Shown piece after piece: positions 8,419 through 21,854 of a stretch of 64,000 nucleotides of DNA. Within the stretch, counting starts at the first letter, position 1. Each line of letters starts with the position of its first letter. This DNA is from Lunularia cruciata (taxonomy: Eukaryota > Streptophyta > Marchantiopsida > Lunulariales > Lunulariaceae). The stretch spans positions 51,274,001 through 51,338,000 of the forward strand of contig OX419757.1 of the NCBI GenBank assembly GCA_948567375.1, read 5' to 3'. The position numbers were made by a program, and so were the translations under genes. The notes beneath the pieces were generated by a model. The model made no database searches, was not told where the DNA came from, and was given only the letters and a program-made list of their open reading frames with translations.

Positions 8419-11400
8419 ATGGGTCGCAAGCAGAAGCGTGTGTGTGTGGGGCTCCGGTTTCTGGTGCTTATCCCCGTTCTAATCGTGTTAGCCCCGAGCC
8501 CTTCTAGTTTCTCGTGGGCATCTTATTATGGTGAGTGCTCCTTTGGAATTGAAGCCTTCTGGTATTTTGTGTGTACCCAATTAATTACCCATTCTGAACT
8601 CCCCCCTTCTCTCAAATGTTTCCAAATCGACCCAAATAACGAGATCTCAGTAGAAGCTGCTGCAACATGAGGAACCCAAGAACTGTCAATGATTTTCTGC
8701 GAAGTGCATCGCCCGTTGTTGGAACATACAGTCAAGGAGCTGTCACAACTCTTTTCTGAATTTTACACCTTGTTTTGAAGACACGTTTCATACTACACTG
8801 TACTGAGTTATGAAGAGATTGCGCTTTAGAACTAAGTTTGACAAACCTGGTGCTTGTTTGAACCATGCAGCGCTGTTGAACGGCCTTACTGGTGCTATCA
8901 CGGCAGACACCATCATAACTAACGGCGTCATCTGGACGGGTGATCCGGATTCACCATGGGCGACTTCCATGGCTATAGCCGATGGACGCATTCTGAGTGT
9001 CGGGTCCCTGGGGGACGCCCAGGTGCGAATCTATTCAAATTTCTTTTTAGCCAGCTGGTAGGACTTGGCGGCTTTCGGCTTTGCTGCCTGGTGAATTAAA
9101 TACCTTTTTACATTTGCTGGAGAGGTCTCGTTTGTTAAGAGAAGGGGGGGGGGGGGGGGGGGAGGCATTTTATGTATCTTATGCTTATCACTGCGTTGTG
9201 CTTTGGCAGAGGAACATTGGTTACAGAACTCAGATCGTGAGTCTATTTGGGCATTTTGTTACCCCAGGATTTATTGACTCTCACGTTCATTTTATTCCTG
9301 GCGGAATAAAGGTACGGTTTATAATTCTAGAAACCGTAATAAAGGAATAAAGGTACGGTTTCTAGAGTCATAGTTGAGATGCCTCATTAACCAGTAGCGT
9401 TTTCATCCAGTTTGGATGCTGTAATATGAAAGAGCTATTACTTGCACCCTGTTCCCGTGTTAGTTTATTTTTGCGTTTCACTATGAGGACCTGTAGCTCT
9501 TTGGCGCTGGAAAGAATTTTCGAAGTGACCTTTTGTTGATGTTGGGAAAAGAAAAAGAGAGCATATCAGCTGTGGAACGTAGTTGCATGTACTGCTTTGA
9601 TTGAATTGTACCTACCAAGCTACCAGAGCTAAAGTTCTTGTGGTTATGCAGATGAATTACTTGAGCATGAAGGATGTGAAAAGCCGTGCTGAATTCGTTA
9701 GAAAGATCGAACTTGTTGCAGAGGGTAAAACCCACACTGGACTTACTGCCGCTTCAAGTAATCAGAGAAGGACAGTGCCAGTTTAGGATATCGTTGCCTA
9801 GTAATCAAGGAACTATTTTCTCATCATGAGCTGCAAATAGTACAAACAACCTATATGGGCCAGGTGCGAAGTTTGCTGTAGTGGATGTCAATATCCCCTC
9901 TATCAATCCCCTTCATTGAGTAAGGCGCTAGTGACTTCGTTATGACGTGCTGCAGCATCTGTTTGTGTAGTTTACCATGCAGCTGCTAGTTCCAGTGAGA
10001 GTCACTGCTAGTAGACGGGCTTGCCTAAATTGTCCACTGTATCAGGTACACGAAAAGGAAGCTGGATTATCGGAGATAACTGGAATAATCAAAATTGGGG
10101 TGGAGAACTGCCTGAAGCTTCCTGGATTGACAGTGTCACGCCTCATAATCCAGTGAGTATAGGTCATTTAGATTCTGAGAAGTCGATTACTTGTGGTGGA
10201 TATTAGTGCCGAGATTATTAATCAGGTGCATTGATTTACCTTTCTTTTTCATACTTAAAACACGGTTTCTACACGTTCCATGTACAGGTTTGGATGGTCC
10301 GTATGGATGGGCACATGGGGTTCGGCAACTCGCTTGCTCTAGCTGAGGCAGACGTAGATTCCAGTACTGTTACACCTGAAGGGGGAATCATTATAAAGGA
10401 CAGCCGAGGAAGTGAGATTGCCTTAAATATCGCCTTTAGACTGCAATAAGGGAGACCAGTTTGCTCACGAGGTCACATAATTTGGAGAACCTCTTGTAAC
10501 GAAGTAGTTTGTCATTTGAGAATGAGAGTTGTAATACAGGGAAATCAGGTATTTATGAGCATGTATACAAGGAGGCATGTCAGAGGTTTCTTCTAGTGTT
10601 TCAGTAGGAAACTGGGATTTTCGCGCAGTTTGGTCCTAGGACCCCTTATACAGAGAAAGCGGGCAGAAGATAGTCAATAACAAGAAGGGAACTTCGTAAA
10701 CCAAATAACTGTGAAACCATAGGTTAAGTATCTCCTGGAGGCGAATATATAGTAAAATGAGATGTACGAGAAGTTTACGTGAAGAAGGGCCAAAGTCAGA
10801 CAGTATTCTGTTTCTTTAATTCTAGGTCGGCAAAACTCATTCTGAGGTTGATTCTGCTGTTAATAACTGCGAGTACGTTTCACTTTGTGAAGGCCCCACA
10901 GGAGTGGTTGGTGAGACAGCTATGACCTTGATTGCTCGAGTAGTTCCTGCTCCTTCTCTTGCGGATCGTCGAGCTGGGGTCATCAGAGCGTGCAAGCATG
11001 CTCTGAGTCAGGGCATTACATCTGTGGTGGACTTTGGGGCTTTTATGCCTGGATTCTCAGTAGAAGAAAGTTGGAGAGACCTTGACGGTAAGTACTCTCC
11101 ATCCTTACTTGAAGGAACATGTTTGCGAATGCTCTCTTGAATCACGGACGGATGATATGAATCGCTGGAGACAAGGGTTCGATTAGGGGGAATCGTGAAT
11201 TATCATGTTTATACAGGTTCTATATGTAGTGTGGTTGTCTTTGACAACTAAAAAATTGTGTGTCAGGAGCTGTCTTGCAATTTGCCCACGACAATAATAC
11301 CTGATTTTGGTGTGATGGTATCTTCAGAGGTGTACATTTGGGCTGATTCTTATGCAAAGCTTTGCGCCAGAGTTTCTGCCTTTATGCCTTTGGAAACCTG

Positions 11401-13965
11401 GTCCCGCCTCGCGGTAATTGCTCTGCACATCCCTGACACTTTTAAAGTTTGGTTGGAACAGGTTCCGCTTTGATTGCCACAGGTATATATAAGAAGTGTA
11501 GAAGAAACGGAATCGTTATCAATAGAAGTTTTATCTGCTTGATATCCTATGAGAGACCAGGTCGAGAAACGGAAGTTTGAGAATAATCTTGATCCGTTTG
11601 AAAACATTGGGTGCGTTTTCAAACGGAACTTTCCAATTGTGTGGAACATGGTAATGAAATTGCGAAAATCTATACGTTTATAGAGTTTTCAAAGACATCA
11701 GAGCAAATGGAGAATTGTTGATTGGCATTCGGAAGCTTTGTCACACTACTTTACACCTTGACTGCTACAAATTGTTTGCGCTCTGTTGGAGCATCATTAA
11801 ATGCCATCTATAAGGGGGTTTACTTCCTTACTGCTTGAAATGGCTTGTGACCACAGGGGAGGGTGGCAGAGAAGGGGAATATTATAAGTCCGTGGCTTCG
11901 AGTCGGTGGAGTGAAGGCATTCGCAGATGGCAGCCTAGGCTCCACCAGTGCATTTTTTTATGAGGTGGAATAAGTGCTGAAACTTCTCGTTAAGTCCATG
12001 ATAAAAGGTCAAGGGCGCTGTTTTGGAGATTGGTATCGACATGAAACTTCTCATGCGCTCGACCATAAAGGTCAGGATTCGGATAGATTGCCATATGCTT
12101 GCTGGTAACATAAAGCTTTGCAGTCCTATGCAGATAATCCGGATAACCGTGGAGGATTTGTTATCGATACGGATTGGCTTCTTGAGGCAGTTATTGGTGC
12201 TGACAAAGCGGGCCTTCAGGTGAGGATGCATCTTTGAATGTCTGTTACGTGTTGTTGCCAGTTCACAGCTTATCTGTATGGTATGTAAGTGACAGGCCAT
12301 CCACCGATTACGTTTAATCTATTGTAAACATGTTCACCTTTGGCTATTTCAAAGTATAGCTAAATCTCTCTGAAATGACTTCGCTTACAAAACCACGGGA
12401 TCTCCTGTGCAGATTGCAGTTCATGTTATTGGAGATGCTGCTGTAGATCACTTGCTAGCTGTTGCTGAAACTATCAATTCGACAAACGGGCCCCGTGATC
12501 GACGCATCAGGGTGAGTACATAGGGCCAGTGTCAATCCCCTACTTCCCTTTCGCGTCATCTAAGAACGGTTACAGATTTCTATGTTCTATTTACAGATGT
12601 CGCATGACCTTTAAAAAAGTTGACGGAATCTTACGGAAGTTCCAAGCTTATCAGTTGACACATAGTACTTTTGAAGTTGGAACACGTGCAGCACCTGAGT
12701 ACTGGAGCACCTGAACGTATTGCAGCGAGTGGTGTTATAGCATCAGTGCAAGTAAACCATCTTTCGTATTCCAGTTCCTCTCTCCAGGTCATAAATGTTC
12801 CATATGATGAGGACTAAACCGGGTTGTTGTGATGGCTTACGATAATTGTTAGCAACTCCTCACTTGGTGTGCCCTTCATGTGATGTTGACTTGGCAGTGA
12901 TTGTATTTACAAGTTTAAGATCATGATATGGAGCTGTTGGCAAATGCTAAAAAGCAAGTCATCGTCACAAATCTGAGATCCTGTAATGACGATGACTTGC
13001 GTATTATTAGCTCTGAATTTTTTGGGTCAAATCTCGCTTCCTGACCACCTTGTAATCTCGACAGCCTATGCACCTGCTGGATGATGCAAAGTACGCTGAG
13101 AAGCTCCTTGGGAAGGAGCGAGCAACGCAAGGATCGTATCTCTTTGAATCTCTGTTAATGAATGGAACACGACTTGCTTTTGGTTCAGATTGGAACGTAA
13201 GTTTGCTCTCTCCATAGTGTACATCCTGTTGTGGAACTTTAGTTTCCAACTCAGAAAGTTTTTGTGCCATTATTTGACCTTCTTGTTTGGTGCTTTTCAG
13301 AAATTTGTAACAATACTTGAAGGTTGTTTGTCTTGTGAGTGATAAGTTTCAAACGTCAACCCCAATGTGCATTTCACCAAACCAAGGTACGGAGGCTGGA
13401 AGTAGGAGACTTTATGTTCCAAGAACTGAATCCCACTGATGCTTCCTCTGTGGCGTTTAGGTGGCACCGCTGAGTGCCTTAGGAGGAATGAAAGCAGCTG
13501 TAGACCGAACTCCAGAAGGTTGGAGTGTCCCTTTTATTGCATCAGAGTCCATATCCATGGTGGCTGCGCTGAAAGGGTACGTTTCTGTTGTCTTTTCTTG
13601 AGTGCAAATCAGTGTACAGTCTGCACATTACTACATTGTGATTTCCAATCTGAAAGTGCACTTCGGTACACGTCATTTACAGGTGGACTAACTTCTGGAC
13701 CTACCTAAGTGATTGAGTATCTAAACTCGATCTTTGATGTGCCAGATACACTGTGGATGCTGCTTATGCCGCCTTCATGGATAAAGACGTTGGCTGTCTG
13801 TCCGTTGGAAAATTTGCTGACTTCGTTGTACTTTCTGATAATCTGCTGTTGGCCTCGACTGAATCCATGCCTGGGGTTATGGCTACCTATGTCGGTGGTA
13901 TGCGAGTTTTCTCAAGCATCAGTTGGACCTCATTGGAACAGATTCATCACCAACCTGTTAAATAG
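8419..13965 (+). CDS. LAF3: LAF3-like amidohydrolase (YtcJ/Amidohydro_3 family), 15 exons
   Basis: Exons: 8419-8530, 8871-9022, 9210-9311, 9652-9724, 10046-10152, 10288-10411, 10893-11087, 11328-11413, 11857-11964, 12124-12219, 12413-12511, 12677-12751, 13065-13196, 13461-13576, 13746-13965. All introns are GT-AG, phases match, and the sum is 1797 bases (598 aa), near the length of Arabidopsis LAF3. The N-terminus (residues 8-32) is hydrophobic, a signal peptide or anchor. Metal-site elements of the amidohydrolase superfamily are intact: SHVH (exon 3), GGVKAFADGSLG with a likely carboxylated Lys (exon 9), AVHVIGD (exon 11), EHVQHL (exon 12) and GSDW (exon 13). LAF3 acts in phytochrome A far-red signalling in Arabidopsis; its substrate is unknown. 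The ATG at 8419 is the first in frame with this N-terminus. Exon 2 and exon 9 donors (GTGCGA, GTGGAA) are weak and should be checked with transcripts. Confidence 0.9.
9144..9162 (+). repeat. Poly(G) tract in intron 2 of the LAF3-like gene
   Basis: A run of 19 G residues lies within the intron, about 50 bases before the exon 3 acceptor. It is prone to length error in sequencing and could form a G-quadruplex on the coding strand. No function assigned. Confidence 0.9.
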
Positions 13966-14896
13966 ACCTTCTCTTGGCTTACTTGAGCTTTGAACTTTGT
14001 ACTTCACTCACCTTCACCTATCTTGCCCTTCGCTCTAGAGATCTTAGATACAGGAAAAAGTTTTGAACAACATCATCGTATTCTGTAGCATCGTTTCACA
14101 TCAGAAGGTTACCGAAGTGGTATGCTTGTCACAAGAATTAGCTGGAAGCTATACACTTCCTTTCTACAAGGCTTGTTTGTGACCTCTCTGTACCATCTTC
14201 TGAATGTTGTTGACATCCTTTGGTTCATCAGTGAATGACAGTCCTCGTACATTTCGAACTTCTTACCTTACATTCTACCTCCATCCACATCTTTTATTGC
14301 TAATTTGAAGCAAAGTTTGGGGCTTACCTAAATCTCGTAGTTGGTACTCGCGCTAACTTTCGGTGAAGTCTTTATGCGAAAACTGGAAGCATGTTTGAAA
14401 CCACCGAAGGTGTTTACTGCGATTTCTCGTGGCAAGCATGCAACACATAAATTTTTGCCGTATCTTTTTTCTTGTGGCGGAACTTGGACATCTTGTCCGT
14501 TTTATGAAGATGCTCATGAAGATGCTCAAGAAGTCATCTTCAGAAGATCTGCTGTTCGGAAGTTTCATGTCTTGGAGAAAATTGGATCCTAAAGTTTGGA
14601 ACTTTCGTTCTGCATACCTTCATATCTGTATGTCTGAAAGTGTCATTGGCGTGTAACTCCTGGATATGCTAGAAAAGGTTCCGCCCGGAATTCTCACTAT
14701 TCGAGACAAGAAGTGGCCGAAGCCCTCAAGTTTAGAAGCAGCTCGTACTTGACTCGAAAATGTCGTTTCACTTCACAAAACGTATCGCATTTCGAAGGAG
14801 GACCGAGATTCTAGTAGCGAAAGGTCTTCAAATGCGTCTATCCCCGAGGTCTGATAACGCACTTACGCACCGATCGCTGCTTCGGAAACTGAGCCT

Positions 14897-14905
14897 AACC
14901 CTAAA
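14897..14905 (+). promoter_or_regulatory. Telo-box-like motif
   Basis: AACCCTAAA, about 1 kb before the helicase start codon. This is the plant telo-box core. It is far from the gene, so it may be chance. Confidence 0.3.
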
Positions 14906-15533
14906 AATCAACACCCGAGCAGAGCAATTCTACAGTAACAGCGGGGTCTGAAGTCTCCGGTCGTATACAGACTGCAAGCTTGCGCGTTCTCTCAAGGGTT
15001 GCGAAGAAGGAAACGACGGACAAGAGTTCAAATTACGAAGCGCAAACCACTCCTGGGCACACATTTGAAGCTCGACTCACTCAGATTCGTGAACTCAAAA
15101 GAAACATCTGACATTACCACAAGACGTAGAATAAAGTAAACGAAAGACCAGAACAACTTACTGCAACAAAGCACGGATGAGCCAACGAGAGTGAAAACAA
15201 AAAGAAAGGCGACAAGGACGGGAAGACGCCATCAACGACAGTGAAAGTTGCAGAAAAAACAGCTAGCCAGCCAATAGATGCCAGCGGTCATAAGGAAGAA
15301 CTCCGAGGAAGAAATAGCTGCTCCAGTAACTAGAACAAGCCGCAATTGACCTGTAAAAGTCCCGATTTAGAGATGTGGAGTTCAGCTTTCCGGGAGAAGG
15401 AATGGTCGAGGTAGATCGAAACAACTAGGAGGTCCGGTGCGCTAGAATGCGAACAGAAGGCAGATTCTATTCGCTCCCAAATTCGTGGAATGCATCACAC
15501 CGGCAACAGACGGTCAAGGGGAAGAGGGAGAAG

Positions 15534-15548
15534 AACCCTAACCCTAAA
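15534..15548 (+). promoter_or_regulatory. Double telo-box upstream of the helicase gene
   Basis: AACCCTAACCCTAAA is two overlapping telomere-type repeats about 365 bases before the start codon, inside an AG-rich leader-like stretch. In land plants telo-boxes are typical of promoters of ribosome-biogenesis and translation genes, which fits an RH7/DDX21-type nucleolar helicase. Confidence 0.6.
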
Positions 15549-15752
15549 GGAAGGAAAGGAGACTGAGAGAGCTGCCAGCAGCAGGAAGGCAGCGACGGTG
15601 GTGGAGGAAGACTGTCGCCCTAATTACTGGCAGTGGAGCCAGCTCTTGATTCACTCGTGAACTCACTTCCGAGTCTTCTGCGTACCGCTGCAAACATCAC
15701 TCTCCGGAGTGAGGAAAGTGACAGCTGCTGTGGTATCGCAGGGTTATCGTGT

Positions 15753-15974
15753 ATGTGTTTTGACATTTCCCACGGACACACAGCTGCAGCAGCAACAAGG
15801 AAAGAATTGAAATTTGTATCGGACGAATTTGTCGTCAAAGTTCTATATAGTTTATTGGTTTTTGGAATAGGAGAGGAAAGTTTGGGGAGTTTTGGGAAGT
15901 GCGTTTCCAGATGCCTGGAGTGGAGGGGCCCTTTGAGGCCATGTCAAAGGTTGATCCCATCACCAAGAAGGTGA
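15753..15974 (+). other. Upstream ORF overlapping the helicase start
   Basis: An ATG at 15753 opens a 73-codon frame that ends at 15974, past the helicase ATG at 15911 in a different frame. If the 5' UTR includes it unspliced, it could lower translation of the main ORF. The peptide has no recognisable domain, and an intron in the 5' UTR could remove it. Confidence 0.3.
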
Positions 15975-18900
15975 AGAAGGTGAAATCGGCAGACAAAGTG
16001 GTAGCGACTTCTCCTTCACCGTCCGCATCTGATTCCGAAAAGAAGAAGAAAAAGAAGGAGAGGAAGGAGCAGGTTAATGGATCAGGGGCAGTCAGTCCTA
16101 TGATTGTTGAGACCGCTCACGTAAATGGTGCAGCAGCTGCAGCCGAGGACAAGAGCTTAAAGAGGAAGAAAAGCAAGCCGGTGCTGTCCGACGAAGAGAA
16201 AGGCTCGAAGAAACTCAAGCTCGGAGGAGAGAGTGAGGATGGAGTAGAAGAAGAGCTACCGAACCCACTGGCGGTGTCCAATTTCAGGATTTCCAAGTCT
16301 TTAAGGGAGAAGCTGAAATCAAAAGGAATCGAGGCCCTCTTTCCAATTCAGGCACAGACTTTTGACGATGTTTTTGATGGCAAGGATTTAGTTGGTCGAG
16401 CTCGTACTGGCCAGGGTAAAACTCTTGCTTTTGTGCTTCCAATTCTCGAGTCTCTCACCAGCAACGCCGAATTCAAGGCCAACAAACGAGCCTATGGAAG
16501 GTCCCCCAGCGTTATTGTATTGACCCCCACTCGCGAGCTGGCCAAGCAGGTACAATTCCTGCAGCTGTCAGGACAATGTACATCTGTAGACTGAGATGAT
16601 TTAATGCTCTGTTGCTTGCATCTTGTCCTCTCCTTGAATGTGCAGGTTATTGAGCTTGTTTCAGGTCCACTTGGTTGTGCAGCGAAATTGCATCGACGCG
16701 TAGTTAAATCGGCGACATTGTGTGGACCTGTCGTCTGTCAATCGGGTCGTTCTAACAAGTTTTAGTTTCCTCAGGTACATGCCGATTTCGAATTTTATGG
16801 CCAGTCCGTCGGGTTGACCACAGTTTGTGTCTATGGAGGTGCTCCTTACCCACCTCAAGAGAATTCACTGCGCCGAGGCGTGGACGTTGTTGTCGGCACT
16901 CCCGGACGTATTAAGGTATGCCTCGGGTCGACCCCTCTGGGCACAAGTAGCTTCCATGTGAAGGTTCCGAGTAATTGTACGCTATCCACAAGCTTATTGG
17001 GTCAGCATTCGGATCCTCTGTAGCACCCGGTTACTTAAATTTCCGTTTCTTGCAGGATCACTTCAACAGGGGTTCCTTGAACTTGAAAACTTTGAAGTTC
17101 CGCGTTCTCGATGAAGCTGATGAGATGCTCAACATGGGCTTTGTTGATGATGTCGAGACCATCCTCGGTAAGTGATTCAGATGTGGATCTATAAACTAGC
17201 TGCATTGGCATGGAGCTATTTTAGATTGATGTGTTGCTTATGAGGATTTGTGGTGCACAGATGGATTTTGCGGATAATATGTCGCTCAGCACTCCAATCT
17301 CTGTATCTACACGTTACCTGGAGTTGCACAAGTCGTTTGCATGGCTGACTGCATGATATTCATCGTATGGATTAATGAAATTTTGGATACATTGTCTCCA
17401 CCAAATTTACAGGGGGTGTTGAGGACGCGACGTGCGTGCAAACTCTTCTCTTTAGCGCTACCATGCCTGAATGGGTGAAGCAGGTCAGTTTTCACCTCCC
17501 TGGACTCTACGCTTAAGTTTATTATCGTGCTAACTTTCGTTCGTCGTACTACTCTCGTCGTCATTGTAGTACTTGTTGGGTCATTTGTGAGAGGATTCTC
17601 ACGCTCACTCTTTCCCTTCGCAGATAGCTTCAAGGTTCTTGAAGCCTGGCAAAACCACTGTGGATTTAGTTGGAGATGAGAAAATGAAGGCCAGTGCAGC
17701 AGTTAAGCATCTTTTGATGCCCTGTGTTTACTTTGCAAGAGCTCAGGTGGTGGCTGATATCATCAGTTGCTATGGAAGGTAATCACCAGTGGTTTGAATT
17801 CTTTTTCTCAAGCTCCAGGACGTGGATCCGTGCACTCTACATTACTTAATCAACGGGCTGTAGTAGGGACTGGATTGAAGATTGAATCGTTTCAGTCCTA
17901 ACTGTCGTCACCTTAATTCTTTTCAGTGGTGGACGCTGTATCGTCTTCACTGAGACCAAGAATGATGCGTCTGAACTAGCAGGCGCTCTTACGCATGGAG
18001 TTGCCCGTGCTCTACACGGAGATATTTCTCAAAGTGTGCGGGAGGTAAGCTCTCAAATTAAACACTTCATGATGCGTTCCTTCTTCAGGCTTTGACTACA
18101 AAATTCTGCCTCATTTGTTGCAGAAGCTAGCGAGTTACGTGTCTAAGGCGAATGGTTTGTAGTTTCATCGCGTATGTAGCATAGCCCGAGTCAATTAATC
18201 GTCATGTCGGGGTCATGCAGCAAACCTTGGCTGCCTTTCGAAGTGCGAAGTTTACCGTTCTAGTTGCGACCGATGTTGCAGCCCGAGGTCTTGACATCAA
18301 CGATGTGCAGTTGGTCGTCCAGGTACTCAATTCTATGGTTGCACATCTGTTTAGTAGCCTGTGTGTGCACTCCGAGTCTCTGCGTACGCACTCTTTTGTA
18401 TGGGATGCTCACTAGTTTCGAGTCTCTGCGTATGCACTCTGTGGTATGAGTCGCTCACTACCATCTCTTAATTGCAGTGCGAGCCACCACGAGACGCAGA
18501 GACTTACATTCATCGATCAGGCCGTACAGGAAGAGCAGGTAGGGGGATTTGGCATGTTTATCTTCGGTTAACGGTTGTTTGGTTGTTAAGTAGTTGATGT
18601 TGGTTGTCGTGGACGCTGTGTAGTACCCATTATTGATACTGTGTTTTACCCCTCATTCTCCTGTATCTTCTTTAGGGAAACTAGGGATATCTGTCATGCT
18701 CTTCGATCGGAAAAAGGAGTACATGATCCCCCAAATCGAGAGGAAAGCTGGGTTTAAGTTCGAGAGAATTGCTGCCCCTCAACCGGCTGACATTGCCAAA
18801 GCTTCGGCTACGAGCTCAATGGACAGTATTCGCGAAGTATCAGACAGGTATGCCATCACGATTTCTGGTTGTCCATTGGGTAGAAAAGTAGATCAGAATT

Positions 18901-20324
18901 ACGTAATCTCACTTTGAAGAAGAGCCACATTGTTACTTACCACGCACAAGTTAATCTGAAATTTTATTTTCTTCGGATGGCAGTGTGCTTCCTTTGTTCA
19001 GAGTCGCTGCGCAAGAGCTTTTGGACTCCAGTGGTTTGACAGCTGTCGATGTTATTGCCAAAGCCCTAGCCAAAATTTCTGTAAGTTCGTGAATCTGGAA
19101 TGTTATGATGAGGCTGTGACGGGTGTTCTTGACAAAATCTCTAGATGCAAATACCTGACTCCATCTATACACCTTGATTGTAGGCAATTTTAGTCTGTAA
19201 TGTATATGTGTTACAGTTATAAACTGTGAAGTGTTTCTCACTTCAGCATGTGCGAATACAGGGGCACACCGATGTCAAGAGACGATCTCTCTTCACCTCA
19301 ACAGATGATGCTACAACTCTTTATCTCCAGGCGGGATCAACGATTTACTCACCAACGTATGTAATCCAACGTGTCTTTGAAAGAAATTCCATCTTTGCCT
19401 GTACAATTTTGATTTATCAGGATACATCAGGATATATCAGAATATTTATCAGAATACATCAGGATTCGACATACAGTACATTGGAGAGGAGACTTTCATC
19501 AAGGTATCGACTTCATGCTCATTGGCAGAGTCGGTAAATGTGTAGATCACAGAAATTATTCTGATCTAACTTCTAGGTATTGGACTGCAGATTTGCCTTC
19601 AACTGTCTAAGGAAATACTTGTCCGAAGAATCTATCTCAGAAGTAAGGCGAATGCAGCTTACCGCCGACGGTAAAGGAGCCGTATTCGATGTTCCACCTA
19701 AGCTCGTTGACGAAATTATTTCAGGTATGGTCAAGCTTCCGTCACCGGGGGAGCTTACAGAATCCTTCTGCTATAGGTGCCCTCTAATAACGAGCACAAT
19801 GGACAAGTCTAATGGCCATATTTGCTGGTGACCTTCAGGTGCTGAAGAGCAAGGGGGCTTTACGATCGAAGTCTGTGATAAACTGCCCGAATTGGTACAA
19901 CGTCCTGATCGGGATGTCCAGCCACGGTAAGTTAACTGCTAGCATCTGATGTGGTTGATGCCCTGTATAATACGGTACGCCCTTGTTTGTTACTGTCAAA
20001 CGTCAAAGTGAATCCAGTCAGACCTGGGTATGAAACTAGGTTGTTTATATCGGGTGCTATTCCTGTTACTCTATACGCCCTTGTACGTTCAAATTTTTTC
20101 TTTCTCAGGTCCTTAGATGGGCACGAGAATTTCAGCAATGGAACTCGTCCCTTGGAAAGATTCCGGTTTTCTTAGATACTTGTGTAACTGATTTGTTGTT
20201 TGATCCTGTCCACAGAAATGGGTACGGTAGTAGAGGTGGCGGTTACGGAGGCAGCAGACATGGAGGATACGGTGGTGGAAGAGGCCGAGGTGGAGGTGGA
20301 GGTGGACAAAGGAAACAATGGTAG
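15911..20324 (+). CDS. RH7: DEAD-box ATP-dependent RNA helicase 7-like (nucleolar, DDX21/Gu family), 14 exons
   Basis: Exons: 15911-16549, 16775-16915, 17056-17167, 17413-17483, 17624-17778, 17927-18044, 18221-18322, 18478-18538, 18676-18847, 18984-19080, 19262-19356, 19591-19724, 19839-19926, 20216-20324. The sum is 2094 bases (697 aa; Arabidopsis RH7 is about 670). The N-terminus is Lys-rich (nuclear/nucleolar signals). Helicase motifs: Q motif ending [15 protein letters not shown] (I), PTRELAKQ (Ia), GTPGR (Ib), DEAD (exon 3), SAT (exon 4), [10 protein letters not shown] (exon 7) and [10 protein letters not shown] (exon 8-9 junction). A GUCT domain follows (exons 9-13: [18 protein letters not shown]), then a Gly/Arg-rich RGG tail (exon 14). 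It unwinds RNA with ATP, most likely in rRNA processing. Start: the ATG at 15911 is the first in the frame; a second ATG at 15941 is an alternative. All key residues are intact. Confidence 0.93.
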
Positions 20325-21854
20325 AGTGTTTTTTGGGTCGGATTTCTCTGCACAAAGAGTATGCCCTCACCTATTTTTCACCTCCTAAGGTTACAGGGGG
20401 AAAGAGATTTTGCACATGTCAAGAGGTGTAACATATACGGCGGCATCATTTTCTCTCAACTGTCACTGAGTACATTCCTAGTAACGACGTGCCTCACTGA
20501 ATAGGTAGATTAGGATAATTAATATCTGTGGAGCACACATCACACTGTGAGTTGACTCGCATGAGTCGCGAAAATTCTCGTGTTACTCTCGATTCTTTCC
20601 ACCGATTAAACGAGTTGAAGTCTCCTCCATGACCACCGGGAGTACCCATGATCTCCTCTAAAGGTTTTTTGCCGGCCGATGAACTAGTTTCTCACCAAAA
20701 AATAAGAGGCTGAACTATTTTTTCCTGAGGGACGAGCACATGAAGCGGGGTAAGTATGGACTGCTGCTCCTCGTACGGAACATTTGTTGTGAGAGCTTGT
20801 AATTTAATTACCTTACGATATGCCCGAACCATCCTTGGTGTTTTCCTCACGTCCCCGTTCGTCATGCAGAAATTCTGTACATAGCACTTGTGCCCGTAGG
20901 TAGAAGTGGGTTACCTTTTGCCTATGAAGTTCCTACCCGAACATTAGACATGATAGATCATACTTATTAGATCATAGATCATACTGAAATTTAAATCAGA
21001 TGAAGATCTTGAGCTGCTTTAGGAGTTTTGAGTTTCATGAAATCCTTTAAACTTCATCGCTCTGCACTGCATTCAGGTTTATAGGAGAGAGATCCATAGC
21101 AGGAGCATGCGTACATATTCTTGCTATTAAGAGCCACAGCGGGGCTACCTTAATTCTTGAAGGTTGTGAGAGTGCATTGCTATTCAGCAATGTCTGATAC
21201 GTCGTTCCAAATGCATGGGGTGGACATAAGGTGGGAAGTAGATTAGATGGGCAAAATGGTGTTACTAGACTCTGTTTGCCACCACTGACAAATTTTAGCG
21301 TCCTTACTCTCATTCTCTCCATTAGCACTGAAGTAGATTAAGATCGAAACAGATTTCAAAATCCTTGTGTAATTCTAACAAGCGTCCACACTGTTTGGGA
21401 TTTTCCCACTCTTAATATTGCTCCTGACCTTGATTACGTTGTTTATATAATTCACGCGCTTCGAATTACAATAAGGCTGATTCGCTAAATGGCTGCAAAC
21501 AGTGGAAGCTGTCTCGATCTTGCTAGATGATTACTAAGACAAATCTTACGTCACACTGGGTTCATCTGAGTAACCCTAATAAGGCCGGCGGTTTGCATTG
21601 TGCCGCTGTCGTGTGCCCTAAAGTACGGTGTGCAGAGGCCGGAAATAAACTCGGTAAACAAACTTGTTATGTTATGGAAGTGGGAGCTGTGGTATGGGAT
21701 AGATAGATCAGAAGACGAAGAGAAATCTTCATCCCCTTGTCCCTTCCAGATGCTATACTAATACAATCGAAAAGTACTGTGACTAGAAGGTCCATTAAAT
21801 GTTTGAGTGTCTAATACAAACGCAAGGTTGTGATTATCATCGATCACCTCTTAT
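20325..21854. other. Intergenic, no recognised feature
   Basis: This contains the helicase 3' UTR and unassigned sequence. The minus-strand frame at 21047-21328 (93 codons) has no family signature that I recognise. Codon use and flanks give no support for a gene. Confidence 0.4.

Larger units (their letters stand above)
13966..15910. other. Intergenic region between LAF3-like and RH7-like genes
   Basis: This holds the 3' UTR of the LAF3-like gene and the promoter and 5' UTR of the helicase gene. Both genes point the same way. Short open frames at 14341-14592 and 14760-14951 show no recognisable protein and are probably chance. No transposon sequence is visible here, unlike the flanks of the gene pair. 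Confidence 0.5.
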
